This document shows, piece by piece, positions 31,509 through 43,363 of a DNA stretch of 64,000 bases (the first letter of the stretch is position 1; each line of letters starts with the position of its first letter). The notes beneath the pieces are model-generated. The model ran no database searches. It was not told where the DNA came from and saw only the letters and a list, made by a program, of their open reading frames with translations. Made by a program: the position numbers and the translations under genes. The DNA lies in assembly GCA_012522185.1 (NCBI GenBank), contig JAAYKY010000020.1:1-64000 (forward strand). The letters are read 5' to 3'. Source of the stretch: Flavobacteriaceae bacterium. Lineage in GTDB: Bacteria > Bacteroidota > Bacteroidia > Flavobacteriales > Weeksellaceae.

Positions 31509-32255
31509 TTACACCGCGGTATATCCACCATCAATAGGTAAAGTAATTCCGGTAATGAATGAAGCATCATCACTCGCCAAAAACAAAACCGTTCGCGCTA
31601 CTTCAATTGGTTCTCCCAAACGTCCTATCGGATGCAGGTTTACCAAATTGTCGATTACTTCCTGTGACAATGTATTTATCAGAGGTGTTTTGATGTATCC
31701 GGGTGCGATTGCCACCGCACGGATGCCGTCTCTGCTCACTTCCGCAGCAATTTGTTGGGTCAATAATTTAACACCGCCTTTCGTAGCTGCATAAGCTGCC
31801 AAACCTTCTCTCGCCACCAAACTATGGATGGAACCGGAGTTGATAATCACACCGCCCGTTCCTTGCTTTCTGAATTGTTTGATCGCATAACGGTCGCTCA
31901 GGTAAACACTTTTCAGGTTAACATCGATTACCTTTTGCCAATCATCGGTTTCCAGATTTTCCAGGGTTCTCTCAATATTAATTCCGGCATTGGCAAACAT
32001 AATATCCAGTTTTCCAAATTTAGCAACCGTTTGTTCTACAAGTTTGGCTATATCGCCTTCATCGGCCACATTGGTTTTAACGAAAATAGTGGAATATCCG
32101 TCAGCATTCATTTTCTCCGATAATTCAGCTGTTTGATCAGAAATATCTGCAAGCACAACGCTTGCTCCTTCTTTTGCAAATTCTAAGGCAGTAGCTTCTC
32201 CCAGCCCACTGCCGGCTCCTGTTACAATCGCAACTTTGTTTTCAAATCGTTTCAT
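31509..32255 (-). CDS. SDR family oxidoreductase
   Basis: TGAGSGLGEA cofactor motif, NAG, YAATKGG active site, IDGGYTA C-terminus. Confidence 0.92.
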   Translation of the reverse strand: MKRFENKVAIVTGAGSGLGEATALEFAKEGASVVLADISDQTAELSEKMNADGYSTIFVKTNVADEGDIAKLVEQTVAKFGKLDIMFANAGINIERTLENLETDDWQKVIDVNLKSVYLSDRYAIKQFRKQGTGGVIINSGSIHSLVAREGLAAYAATKGGVKLLTQQIAAEVSRDGIRAVAIAPGYIKTPLINTLSQEVIDNLVNLHPIGRLGEPIEVARTVLFLASDDASFITGITLPIDGGYTAV

Positions 32256-32277
32256 TTTTATTTTTTTTATTTAATTC

Positions 32278-33198
32278 TTATTCAGTCAATATCTTACGAA
32301 TTCCTTCTTCATAGGTAGTCACCCGAAATTCAGGAAACCGTTTTTTGAATTTATCCGAGAGAAATAGATTGTCCACTTCATATCTCGGAAGCAGTTCCAA
32401 AAGTTCTTCTGTATGTTTATAACGAATGCTTTCTTCCTCAAATTCCTGCTTAGAAATTATACTCTGCTTCAAATTTCGACCCAGAATTTCACCTGCCAAA
32501 TCAATTATTTCCTTATAAGTGAGTCGATTATCATCACAAGGCAAATGCCAGCTTTGGCCATAAGCATCGGGTGTATTTCCCAACAAAGCCATCGCACGAC
32601 TCGCATCAGGCGTCCAGATCAGAGTTCTTTTCACATCATCCCGAACAATTGCTTTGGGCTCTTTACCTTCTTTGATTTTATCGAAAACAAAGGTATGGCT
32701 GATGCTCTTTGTTTTATCGGGACCATAAAATTCCGGTGCACGGCATATCAGAATTTCAATCCTTTGCTTTTCCATTTCTTCCAGGATCATTTCCGTCATT
32801 TCAGCCCGGATTTCCGACTTTCTTCCCTTGGGTGTAAAAGCCGTGGCTTCGGTTTGCGGCTCTGCCGTTTTCGGATACATATAAGTATTATCAAAAAATA
32901 CCAGTTTGGTTTCCGCTTTCAGACAAGCGTCCAAAGCATTTTTAATCATCTGCACATATTGAGCTTCCCAAAGCTCCGTATCCATCGGTAAACCCACTGT
33001 AATGTACACAATCTCACTTCCCTTTACTGCGGCTTGGGGTGCTTCGGTATCCATCAAATCAGCCGATATCAACTCATCGCTTGTATGAATTTCTTTCGGA
33101 TTTCGGCTGACCAGCCTTAAATCTTTCGTGTAATTTCTGTACAATTCGCGGGTGAGTTCTTCACCAATTTGTCCGTTTGCGCCAAGTATAGTCTGCAT
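32278..33198 (-). CDS. NAD-dependent epimerase/dehydratase family protein
   Basis: Starts ILGANGQIGEELTREL, extended SDR-like; 306 aa. Confidence 0.8.
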   Translation of the reverse strand: MQTILGANGQIGEELTRELYRNYTKDLRLVSRNPKEIHTSDELISADLMDTEAPQAAVKGSEIVYITVGLPMDTELWEAQYVQMIKNALDACLKAETKLVFFDNTYMYPKTAEPQTEATAFTPKGRKSEIRAEMTEMILEEMEKQRIEILICRAPEFYGPDKTKSISHTFVFDKIKEGKEPKAIVRDDVKRTLIWTPDASRAMALLGNTPDAYGQSWHLPCDDNRLTYKEIIDLAGEILGRNLKQSIISKQEFEEESIRYKHTEELLELLPRYEVDNLFLSDKFKKRFPEFRVTTYEEGIRKILTE

Positions 33199-33468
33199 AA
33201 ATTAATTTTTAATGAACGTCAGTGGTTAGATAAAGCCCATCCCAATGGATTTACTTTCTTACAAATTTACACAAGACTTCCCGGAAAAAAATTGATCTGT
33301 GTTAAGAATACAATTTGAAAGTATTAAGATGAGTGTATCATCCGCTGCAGCAGATTGTTTCTTTTCTGCCTCCTTGGTATCGCATGTGGTTAAAAAAAAT
33401 CAGCGAACATCTGCGCCAATAAGTTTCCGATTTAATGTCCTATTTGTTTCTGGATTAGAAAAAGCTTT

Positions 33469-34089
33469 TTAAAAAGTAGCGTAACACAAGAGGCTAAAAC
33501 AAACGGAAATGTGAGTTGAATAAAATTGATTTACCATCAATATACTAAGGAAAAGAGATAAAAATACAGATAGCAAAACCCAAATAGCATCTTTAGCTTG
33601 TTTGCCTGCAAATACAATAGCGCATAATACAGCATTGTAACTAAATAAACCCATGCTTATATCATGGATTGGGACTGATAAATTGAAAGCAATAATAGCA
33701 GAAAGTATTGCCCCTGCAAACCCATACAATGCTGAAATTGGAGAACTGATAAATACTGCGATGAAAAACAAGAAACCAGATACCAAATTGTCTTGAAATA
33801 TGACCTGTCCAAAGCCTCTGAAACCCATAGTTAAATAGTCGATGCTAACGATATTAATGATTGGCGAAACATGGATTATTTCCGTAAAATAAGTCCGGAC
33901 AAATAAAAGGATTGCCCAAGTAACCAAAACAAAAGGAAGCGTAAAAACAGGTATTTTTCTTTTTATGAAAAAATGCTGTATTATAGTTGCCAATGAGGAA
34001 CCAAGGATGATCAATAGCCAACTTAAAATGACCGGTTTAAAAAATAATAGGATGGCTACACCTACTAAAGCAGCACTGAATCCGTACAA
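33469..34089 (-). pseudogene. urea transporter remnant (N-terminally truncated)
   Basis: LYGFSAALVGVAILLFF...FTLPFVLVTWAILL...GFGQVIFQDNLVSGFLFFIAVFISSPISALYGFAGAILSAIIAF resembles UT family; the frame is closed by TGA just upstream and there is no proper start. Confidence 0.6.
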
Positions 34090-34320
34090 TCCTTTGTCAA
34101 TTCAATCTTTTTAATGCTATTATTCTTTGGGGTCATTCCTCTTGCTCTATAAATTATTTAAAGGCTGTAACAATTGCCAAAGGTCGCTAAAAATTCTGAT
34201 TAATCTCAGTCTGTGAAAAGAACTCAGAAACAATCATTTGTGAAAAATAATTTTGTTTCATTTGGAATTCAGTTTGGAGAAGAGGGGTTGTTGATGTTGG
34301 TGCAGTCCTATAATTATTCA

Positions 34321-34659
34321 TTAATCTTCTCGGTAAATAATATATTCGTATTTATTTCCAATCAGCCAGCCCCATTTCCTTTTACAAGGTGCTTTTAACT
34401 TAATCGGTAGTCGTTTTCCATTTTCACCAACATAATACAATTTATCTTCTTCCATTTCCAGTATAATACTTTTTTCAGCTTCACGAAATGTGGATATACT
34501 ATCTTTAAAATTCATGGTTGATGAGTAGTCAAATAAGGTGTAATAATCGAGGGTTAATTTAATATTTTTAATTTTATAAAGTCCATATTCATCCCAGCTT
34601 AAATCAAATTCGCTCGTCCATTTAAATGTATTATCAGGATAAAGCGTAAAACTTTCCAT
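34321..34659 (-). CDS. hypothetical protein
   Basis: 112 aa ORF with ordinary composition; not recognised. Confidence 0.45.
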   Translation of the reverse strand: MESFTLYPDNTFKWTSEFDLSWDEYGLYKIKNIKLTLDYYTLFDYSSTMNFKDSISTFREAEKSIILEMEEDKLYYVGENGKRLPIKLKAPCKRKWGWLIGNKYEYIIYRED

Positions 34660-34895
34660 TAAAAGTTATAAAAAATGATATTTTCGTTAGTAGTAATTTC
34701 AAAGCTCCACACAATATCAGCTTATAAAATAATCTTCACACCTCCCCCTCAAATATAGACAATCATTTTGTTTTTGTTTAAATATAAGTTTGTGAAAATA
34801 GATTGCGCAATTCATACTCAAGAAGAATAGTTTAATTAAACAATTTTATACGTTTTTAAATTAATCAATAACCCATTTCTTTTCGTACGAAGAAT

Positions 34896-34903
34896 TATCT
34901 TTG
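34896..34903 (+). promoter_or_regulatory. TAnnTTTG -7 element upstream of ligA
   Basis: TATCTTTG, 17 bp before ATG 34921. Confidence 0.55.
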
Positions 34904-34920
34904 TCTAAATCCAATTTTAA

Positions 34921-36915
<1,995 letters not shown>

Positions 36916-36978
36916 TTTTGAATGAATTAAATTAAAACTAAAATCATTTTCTTATTTTAGTAAATTAAAATTAAGGTT

Positions 36979-37662
36979 ATGAAAAACTTATTCTTCATTC
37001 TTTTAGTTTCCATTGGAATTTTCATTCAGGCGCAATCTACAGAAATCCAAGGCGCTTATCTGTCGCAAAAAGGCGATGTTCATCAGCTTTGGTTGTTTGT
37101 GGACGGTTATTCTTCCCTGACGGAATTCAAAGCCAATGAATTTATTTCCACAATGGGCGGACCGTATCAAACTCAAAATAATCAATTGATTATTTCAGTT
37201 GAATTCAATGATAAAGACAGTTCGGAAGTAGGAAATCAACTGGTTTTTCCATTGAAATTCAATGGAGATGATTTCACGGATTCCGAAGGAAATAAATGGG
37301 TAAAACAAAATAAATCCCAAGATTTGGACGGTACCTGGAAAATCACGGGAAGGAAAATCGACGGGGAAATGAAGGAGATTCACCAAAGAGGCGAACGAAA
37401 AACGCTGAAACTTTTGGTGGGAGGTTATTTTCAATGGTTTGCGATTGATCCTTCCCAAAAGAGCTTTTCGGGAACCGGTGGTGGAATTTATACATTTGAA
37501 GGCGGAAAATACACCGAAAAAATTCAGTTTTTCTCAAGAGACAATTCCCGTGTGGGCGCATCATTGCAGTTCGATGGGGAATTGAAAGACGGAAAATGGC
37601 ACCACAGCGGGTTGAGTTCCAAAGGCGATCCGATTTATGAAATCTGGGGCAGAATCAATTGA
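36979..37662 (+). CDS. hypothetical secreted protein
   Basis: Signal peptide MKNLFFILLVSIGIFIQAQ; 227 aa. Confidence 0.65.
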   Translation: MKNLFFILLVSIGIFIQAQSTEIQGAYLSQKGDVHQLWLFVDGYSSLTEFKANEFISTMGGPYQTQNNQLIISVEFNDKDSSEVGNQLVFPLKFNGDDFTDSEGNKWVKQNKSQDLDGTWKITGRKIDGEMKEIHQRGERKTLKLLVGGYFQWFAIDPSQKSFSGTGGGIYTFEGGKYTEKIQFFSRDNSRVGASLQFDGELKDGKWHHSGLSSKGDPIYEIWGRIN

Positions 37663-37675
37663 TTTAAATCTTATT

Positions 37676-37900
37676 CTAATTTTGTTCCGTTTCCTTCTTT
37701 TCTTTTTTTCGGATTTCATATGGCGATTTATCCATAGGATTCGCTCCAAATGTTCCAAAAAATACAGATACAATTCCCACAAAAACTGTATATAAAATCA
37801 TGGCAACGATAAATCCATAAAAAGGATTTTCACTCGTGAAAAAGCCGATAGAGACGGCAATCACAAATCCCACGATATAATAAATAAATACTTTTTTCAT
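37676..37900 (-). CDS. hypothetical small membrane protein
   Basis: Two TM segments, charged C-terminus. Confidence 0.55.
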   Translation of the reverse strand: MKKVFIYYIVGFVIAVSIGFFTSENPFYGFIVAMILYTVFVGIVSVFFGTFGANPMDKSPYEIRKKEKKETEQN

Positions 37901-37934
37901 TTTTTAATTTTAATAAAATTTTACTTTCTACTTA

Positions 37935-38519
37935 CTAACTCTTCTCAAACTTCAACGTATTGAAAGCTTTAATAAGTGCATCTCTACTTTCAATTTTTAA
38001 ATTATTTCCGTAAAAATTAAATCTTACCGAGCCATTTATATTTCTGTCCCATATTGAATCCAAATATATTCCTGTCGTCCCCCTTATTCCCTTTTTGGGA
38101 TAAATAATCTTGGCTTTTTTATTATCTATCTCCTTGAATTCTGTTATGTGAGAATTCAAAGAATCAACATTAATGATATTTATTAAAGAATCACGGATTT
38201 TAAATGCCTTATCAGGGTCGATCCCTTCGTTTAACCTAAGAACATCCCAAAAAATACTGTCTTTTATTGGTTGATTGATATCTAAAGAATTCGAATAAAG
38301 TCCATAATCAAAAATTATTGAATCTTTGTCTTCCGTAACAATGCCACCAACATAACTATCGGTACCTTTTAATTTTATTTTTTTCCATTTTCTTGGAACT
38401 TCGATTGTAAATCCATCAAATTTCACCTTCTTAGTTTCAGATTTATTACAAGCGGGTATCAATACTAATAAAATTAATAGGAAGAAATTGTGTTTACTTG
38501 GTTTCGAATTAATTCGCAT
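37935..38519 (-). CDS. hypothetical lipoprotein
   Basis: LIPACNKSE lipobox; start overlaps the stop of the RelA/SpoT gene by 11 bp. Confidence 0.65.
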   Translation of the reverse strand: MRINSKPSKHNFFLLILLVLIPACNKSETKKVKFDGFTIEVPRKWKKIKLKGTDSYVGGIVTEDKDSIIFDYGLYSNSLDINQPIKDSIFWDVLRLNEGIDPDKAFKIRDSLINIINVDSLNSHITEFKEIDNKKAKIIYPKKGIRGTTGIYLDSIWDRNINGSVRFNFYGNNLKIESRDALIKAFNTLKFEKS

Positions 38520-40731
38520 AAGTTCGACTTACTTTTTTGATTCCATCTACTTGCTTTAATTGTTCCAGAATTTTTTCGAGTTGGGATTTATTTTTAACCG
38601 AAACCGAAATTTTCCCGTCAAATACACCGTCTTCTTCTGAGATGTTTATGCTTCGAATATGCACGTGCAAGTTAGACGAAATAATTTTAGTAATATCATT
38701 AACCAACCCAATTCTGTCCAATCCCTGAAGGGTCAATATTGCCCGATACAACTGCGAACTGGAATCAATCCATTTGGCACGAATGATCCGATAGGCTTGG
38801 TTGGCCTGGAGAGAAACCGCATTGGGACAATCGTTTTTGTGAACCCGAATTCCCTTTGCCACCGTTACAAATCCAAATACCTTATCTCCGGCAATCGGAT
38901 TGCAACAGGAAGCCAAGTCATAGTCCAGTTTTTCCTCGTCGGGACCGAAAACCAAAGAATCCAGTTTTTGTTTCGGTTCTTCTTCCTGTGTGACTACCGT
39001 TTTGGATTTCGGACGGAAACGATTGATAAATCCGGTAATTCCCGATTTACTTTCAGCGAATTTCCGTAGGCTTTTATTGTCAATTTCACCCGTTGCAACC
39101 TTGTAAAACATATCTTGACTATTTCTAAGCTTGAAATAGTTCTGCAAATCATTGACAGTTTTCTCATTGAAATCAATTTTCAAATGACGCAATTTCCGTT
39201 TCAGAATTTCTTTTCCATCCTCAGAAATAGCTCTTCTCTCTGCGTTGAGTGAAGCTTTGATTTTGGATCGAGCCTTACTCGTAGCCACAAAATCCAGCCA
39301 GTCGGCCTTGGGTCTTTGGTTGGGTGAAGTCAGGATTTCTACTTGATCTCCACTTTGAAGTTCATGGCTAAGCGGATACAATTTCCCATTGACTTTGGCT
39401 CCTAAACAGGTATCTCCGATATTGGAATGAATGGCGTATGCAAAATCAAGTGAGGAAGCACCTTTGGGCAATGAAAATAAATCTCCTTTGGGTGTGAAAA
39501 CATAAATTTCCTTGGCGTAGAGGTTGAATTTAAAATTATCAATGAATTCCGATGCGTCCTGGGTTTCGTTGTTTTCCAACATTTCCCGAACTTGGCTGAT
39601 CCATTCATCGAGTTTGGAGTCTTCGACTTGATAATTTTCTTTGTATTTATAGTGTGCCGCCACTCCCCTTTCGGCCAGTTCATCCATTCTTTCGGAACGG
39701 ATTTGAACTTCTACCCAACGCGCCATCGGGCCCATAACTGTGATGTGTAGGGATTCATATCCAGTGGATTTGGGTTGGGAAATCCAGTCGCGCAGACGTT
39801 TGGGATTGGGACGAAAAATATCGGTCACGACCGAGTAAATTTTCCAAGCTAGGAATTTCTCATTTTTTTTGTCGGAACGATATATAATCCGAATGGCAAA
39901 TTTGTCGTAAACCTCTTCAAAACTGATGTTTTGAGAAACCATTTTTCGGTGAATCGAAAAAACGGATTTGGATCTTCCTTTGATTTCAAATTCCAATCCT
40001 TCGTCTTGCAATCGGTTTTGAATTATTTCTGAAAAACCCTCGATATATTTCTCTCGTTCTTTTTTGGTTTCTTGTAATTTCCGCTCAATACTGAAATATT
40101 CCTCCGGCTTGGTGTATTTCAAACTCAAATCTTCTAACTCTGATTTGATGTTGTACAGCCCCATACGGTGTGCAAGAGGTGCATAGATAAAAATGGTTTC
40201 CGAAGCGATTTTCAATTGCTTGTCTTCATGCATTGATTCCAGCGTACGCATATTGTGAAGACGGTCAGCAATTTTAATCAGAATTACACGAACGTCCTCA
40301 GAAAGCGTGAGCAGAAGCTTTCGATAGTTTTCGGATTGAATCGAAACATCTTGTTTGTTGAGGATTGAAATTTTGGTAAGTCCATCGATGATTCGCGCGA
40401 TTCTTTCCCCAAATAATTCTTCGATGTCTTCTAAAGTGTAATCGGTGTCCTCCACCACGTCGTGCATCAGTGCTGCAGCAATACTCGTTGCGCCCAAACC
40501 GATTTCATCTGCGACAATTTTGGCTACTTCAATCGGATGGAAAATATAAGGCTCACCCGTTTTTCTGCGCTGATCTTTATGCGCATCCACAGCCAAATCA
40601 AAAGCTTTGCGAATCAGCTTTTTATCTTCTTTATTAAGCGTCTGATAGGTATGCTTCAGCATATCTTTGTACCGACGCGAAATTTCCTGATTTTCTTTCT
40701 CCAAGGGAGTTAACACCTTTTCTTCTGCCAT
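38509..40731 (-). CDS. RelA/SpoT bifunctional (p)ppGpp synthetase/hydrolase
   Basis: HD domain (AALMHDVVEDTDYTLEDIEELFG), synthetase (YDKFAIRIIYRS...PKSTGYESLHITV), TGS and ACT domains. Confidence 0.96.
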   Translation of the reverse strand: MAEEKVLTPLEKENQEISRRYKDMLKHTYQTLNKEDKKLIRKAFDLAVDAHKDQRRKTGEPYIFHPIEVAKIVADEIGLGATSIAAALMHDVVEDTDYTLEDIEELFGERIARIIDGLTKISILNKQDVSIQSENYRKLLLTLSEDVRVILIKIADRLHNMRTLESMHEDKQLKIASETIFIYAPLAHRMGLYNIKSELEDLSLKYTKPEEYFSIERKLQETKKEREKYIEGFSEIIQNRLQDEGLEFEIKGRSKSVFSIHRKMVSQNISFEEVYDKFAIRIIYRSDKKNEKFLAWKIYSVVTDIFRPNPKRLRDWISQPKSTGYESLHITVMGPMARWVEVQIRSERMDELAERGVAAHYKYKENYQVEDSKLDEWISQVREMLENNETQDASEFIDNFKFNLYAKEIYVFTPKGDLFSLPKGASSLDFAYAIHSNIGDTCLGAKVNGKLYPLSHELQSGDQVEILTSPNQRPKADWLDFVATSKARSKIKASLNAERRAISEDGKEILKRKLRHLKIDFNEKTVNDLQNYFKLRNSQDMFYKVATGEIDNKSLRKFAESKSGITGFINRFRPKSKTVVTQEEEPKQKLDSLVFGPDEEKLDYDLASCCNPIAGDKVFGFVTVAKGIRVHKNDCPNAVSLQANQAYRIIRAKWIDSSSQLYRAILTLQGLDRIGLVNDITKIISSNLHVHIRSINISEEDGVFDGKISVSVKNKSQLEKILEQLKQVDGIKKVSRTYAN

Positions 40732-40760
40732 AGGTTAAAGTTAATTAAATTCTTAAATAA

Positions 40761-41102
40761 TCACAAGATGTCATTTATCAGCTCAGGCGGTCTTCCTACC
40801 ACGGCTTTCTCTTGATTCACAACAATCGGGCGCTCCATTAAATTGGGGAATTCAATCATCAATTCAATTAGTTCATCCTCAGAAAGCACTTTGTCTTGAT
40901 AGTTTTCTTTCCAAATCTTTTCTTTTGTTCTGATTAAATCCATCGGAGAAATTTTCAATTTTTGAAGGATTTCTTTCAATTCAATTTTGTCCAAAGGATT
41001 TTTCATGTATTCGATGATTTCAAATTCTTTCTTGGATTCTTTGAGTAGTTCCAATCCTTTGCGACTGGTACTGCATCTTGTATTGTGATAAATTTTAATC
41101 AT
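40761..41102 (-). CDS. arsC: ArsC family (arsenate reductase/Spx-like) protein
   Basis: IKIYHNTRCSTSRKGLELL ... RPIVVNQEKAVVGRPPE. Confidence 0.9.
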   Translation of the reverse strand: MIKIYHNTRCSTSRKGLELLKESKKEFEIIEYMKNPLDKIELKEILQKLKISPMDLIRTKEKIWKENYQDKVLSEDELIELMIEFPNLMERPIVVNQEKAVVGRPPELINDIL

Positions 41103-41201
41103 AATTTTATTTTGAAGACAATTTAATAAGTTCTTTTTATTTAAATCGAAATTCTGTTCAGGTTTCGTTTTTTCGTAAATTTAAACTATAAATCAAAAGT
41201 T

Positions 41202-41606
41202 ATGAAATTTTTAGTTTATGCATTCTTATTAATATCTCTTTTCAGTTGTGCAACTCAGACGAAAGTTCAAAATGAAAAGGAAGAAAATTCTCTTAGTTTC
41301 GATAAAAATGAGGAAGACGAATACGACATCGTGGTTTTTGATTCGCAATACGATATTTTTTTAAATACAATTGCGCGCCCCATGAACCATTATTCGGAGG
41401 CTTATTACAAAAATAAAAATCAGATTTTCGTAAACGAATGGAACTATCGGCACTCCCAACCGTTTCACTATGACCCCAATCTTTATGCGGTTCGGATTGA
41501 TTACAATCCACAATTAGATTATGGAATTACTTTGGAATACAAACTTTATAATTTTTTCAAATTTATTGAATGGAAATACAAAGTTAATTTAGGTTTTGGC
41601 AGATAA
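41202..41606 (+). CDS. DUF6146 family lipoprotein
   Basis: SLFSCATQ lipobox; [41 protein letters not shown]. Confidence 0.75.
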   Translation: MKFLVYAFLLISLFSCATQTKVQNEKEENSLSFDKNEEDEYDIVVFDSQYDIFLNTIARPMNHYSEAYYKNKNQIFVNEWNYRHSQPFHYDPNLYAVRIDYNPQLDYGITLEYKLYNFFKFIEWKYKVNLGFGR

Positions 41607-41611
41607 ATTAT

Positions 41612-41619
41612 ATCTTTGC
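41612..41619 (+). promoter_or_regulatory. TAnnTTTG -7 element 4 nt before prfB start
   Basis: TATCTTTG followed by CATTC-ATG. Confidence 0.55.
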
Positions 41620-41623
41620 ATTC

Positions 41624-42727
41624 ATGTTTAATAGTGACCTCACAAAAGATTTAAGTCAAAGGATCAAGGACTTACATTCTTATCTTGAAATAGAAAAGAA
41701 GGAAATAGAAATCACAAACGAAGAAGAGCGCGCAGCTTCGCCTGACTTTTGGGAAAACTCAAAAGAAGCAGAAGTTTTTATGAAAAACCTTCGTTCCAAA
41801 AAGAAATGGGTCGAAGCTTATCAAAATGTGCTGAATTCCTTTAATGATTTGGAAGTACTAGTTGAATTTCACAAAGAAGGCGAAATATCTACGGAAGAAG
41901 TTCAAGAACAGTATGATACAACGCTCAAGCTTTTAGAAGATATCGAATTCAAAAATATGCTTTCTGACGAAGGAGATAATCTGAGTGCTGTGATACAAAT
42001 TACTTCCGGAGCCGGTGGGACTGAAAGTTGTGACTGGGCCGGAATGCTCATGCGTATGTACATCATGTGGGCAGAAAATAACGGTTACAAAGTAAAGGAA
42101 CTCAACTTCCAAGCGGGAGATGTGGCCGGAGTAAAAACGGTCACCTTGGAAATTGATGGAGAATTTGCATTTGGTTACCTGAAAGGTGAAAATGGAGTGC
42201 ATCGTCTGGTGAGAATTTCTCCTTTTGATAGTAATGCCAAACGCCATACGAGTTTTGTCTCTGTTTATGTTTATCCATTGGTGGATGATACCATTGAAAT
42301 TGATGTAAATCCAAGTGATATTGAATTGCAAACTTCGCGCTCGGGTGGCGCCGGTGGGCAAAATGTGAACAAAGTAGAAACGAAAGTTCAATTGACCCAT
42401 AAACCGACCGGAATCGTTGTAGTTTGTCAAATCGAACGTTCTCAGTTAGCTAATCGCGAACGTGCTATGCAAATGCTGAAATCGGAATTGTATAAAATCG
42501 AATTGGAAAAACGGATGGCTGCGAGAAATGAAATCGAAGCCAATAAAATGAAAATCGAATGGGGCTCACAAATCCGAAATTACGTGATGCATCCCTATCA
42601 ATTGGTGAAAGACGTACGTACCGGATATGAAACTAGTGATGTACAATCGGTGATGAACGGTGAAATCGACGAATTTCTGAAAGCATTTCTAATGCTGATG
42701 GGACAAAAAGAAGAATCGGACTTATAA
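41624..42727 (+). CDS. prfB: peptide chain release factor 2
   Basis: GGQ motif [27 protein letters not shown]2-type domain; single uninterrupted frame. Confidence 0.95.
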   Translation: MFNSDLTKDLSQRIKDLHSYLEIEKKEIEITNEEERAASPDFWENSKEAEVFMKNLRSKKKWVEAYQNVLNSFNDLEVLVEFHKEGEISTEEVQEQYDTTLKLLEDIEFKNMLSDEGDNLSAVIQITSGAGGTESCDWAGMLMRMYIMWAENNGYKVKELNFQAGDVAGVKTVTLEIDGEFAFGYLKGENGVHRLVRISPFDSNAKRHTSFVSVYVYPLVDDTIEIDVNPSDIELQTSRSGGAGGQNVNKVETKVQLTHKPTGIVVVCQIERSQLANRERAMQMLKSELYKIELEKRMAARNEIEANKMKIEWGSQIRNYVMHPYQLVKDVRTGYETSDVQSVMNGEIDEFLKAFLMLMGQKEESDL

Positions 42728-42812
42728 AAATTGAATTCTCTTTTTTGTAGTTCTATTCGAGCGGGTTTTTAATGGCTCAAACAATTCCTAAGACTTCAAA
42801 ATCTATAAAATA

Positions 42813-42848
42813 GAAAACCCTGCAAGACCTAAGTCAAACAGGGTTTTC
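42813..42848 (+). terminator. hairpin terminator downstream of prfB
   Basis: GAAAACCCTG-loop-CAGGGTTTTC, perfect 10-bp stem. Confidence 0.65.
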
Positions 42849-43010
42849 ATTTTCGAAACATTTGATTTGAAAAGGCTAACCGCCTGATTCAGATTACCTG
42901 GTTTAGATCTTTCCTGAGAAAGTGATGCAGGCTGCTTCGAAAAATTGAGTTCTACTTGTGTTATAAATAAAAGTAAACTGCTTATTGGATTTCTTTCTGA
43001 AACTTTCCAT

Positions 43011-43226
43011 TTAGTTGCCGTAGCAAATCAATGTTATAAGCATACTTTCTAACTTAGGTAGAAACTCCTTGGTCTTCCGGTAGTTTAAATCTAAGCTTTT
43101 TAATTCTAAGATTTTACCTTCTGAACCTGATTTGAAAGAACGTTTGTTCTTCAAAATGACTAAATTCTTTACAAAAAAATACTTTTTGAAATTCGTTCCG
43201 ATGTTTTCATCTTCCCGATTAATCAT
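43011..43226 (-). CDS. short hypothetical ORF
   Basis: 71 aa in an otherwise empty intergenic region; no recognised domain. Confidence 0.25.
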   Translation of the reverse strand: MINREDENIGTNFKKYFFVKNLVILKNKRSFKSGSEGKILELKSLDLNYRKTKEFLPKLESMLITLICYGN

Positions 43227-43363
43227 TTTGATATATCAAAGTTAATATAAGAAGATAGTTTTTGCAAATAAAACGCAATCTACTTATTTACATTAAGTTA
43301 ACAGGGTTTTTTAACAATTGTTAATTTCTCATGTAGCCTGCACCAATAAAGAAACGACATGAT

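Noticed and set aside
32413-32991. 192-aa plus-strand ORF opposite the epimerase gene
   Set aside because: Phe/Ile-rich shadow ORF; the minus-strand epimerase frame has recognisable motifs.
33328-33474. Possible 48-aa ORF (MSVSSAAADCFFSASLVSHVVKKNQR...) next to the urea transporter remnant
   Set aside because: Too short, no recognisable family, in a decayed region; coding status cannot be supported.
41933-42430. 165-aa minus-strand ORF opposite prfB
   Set aside because: Shadow ORF antisense to the conserved RF2 core.
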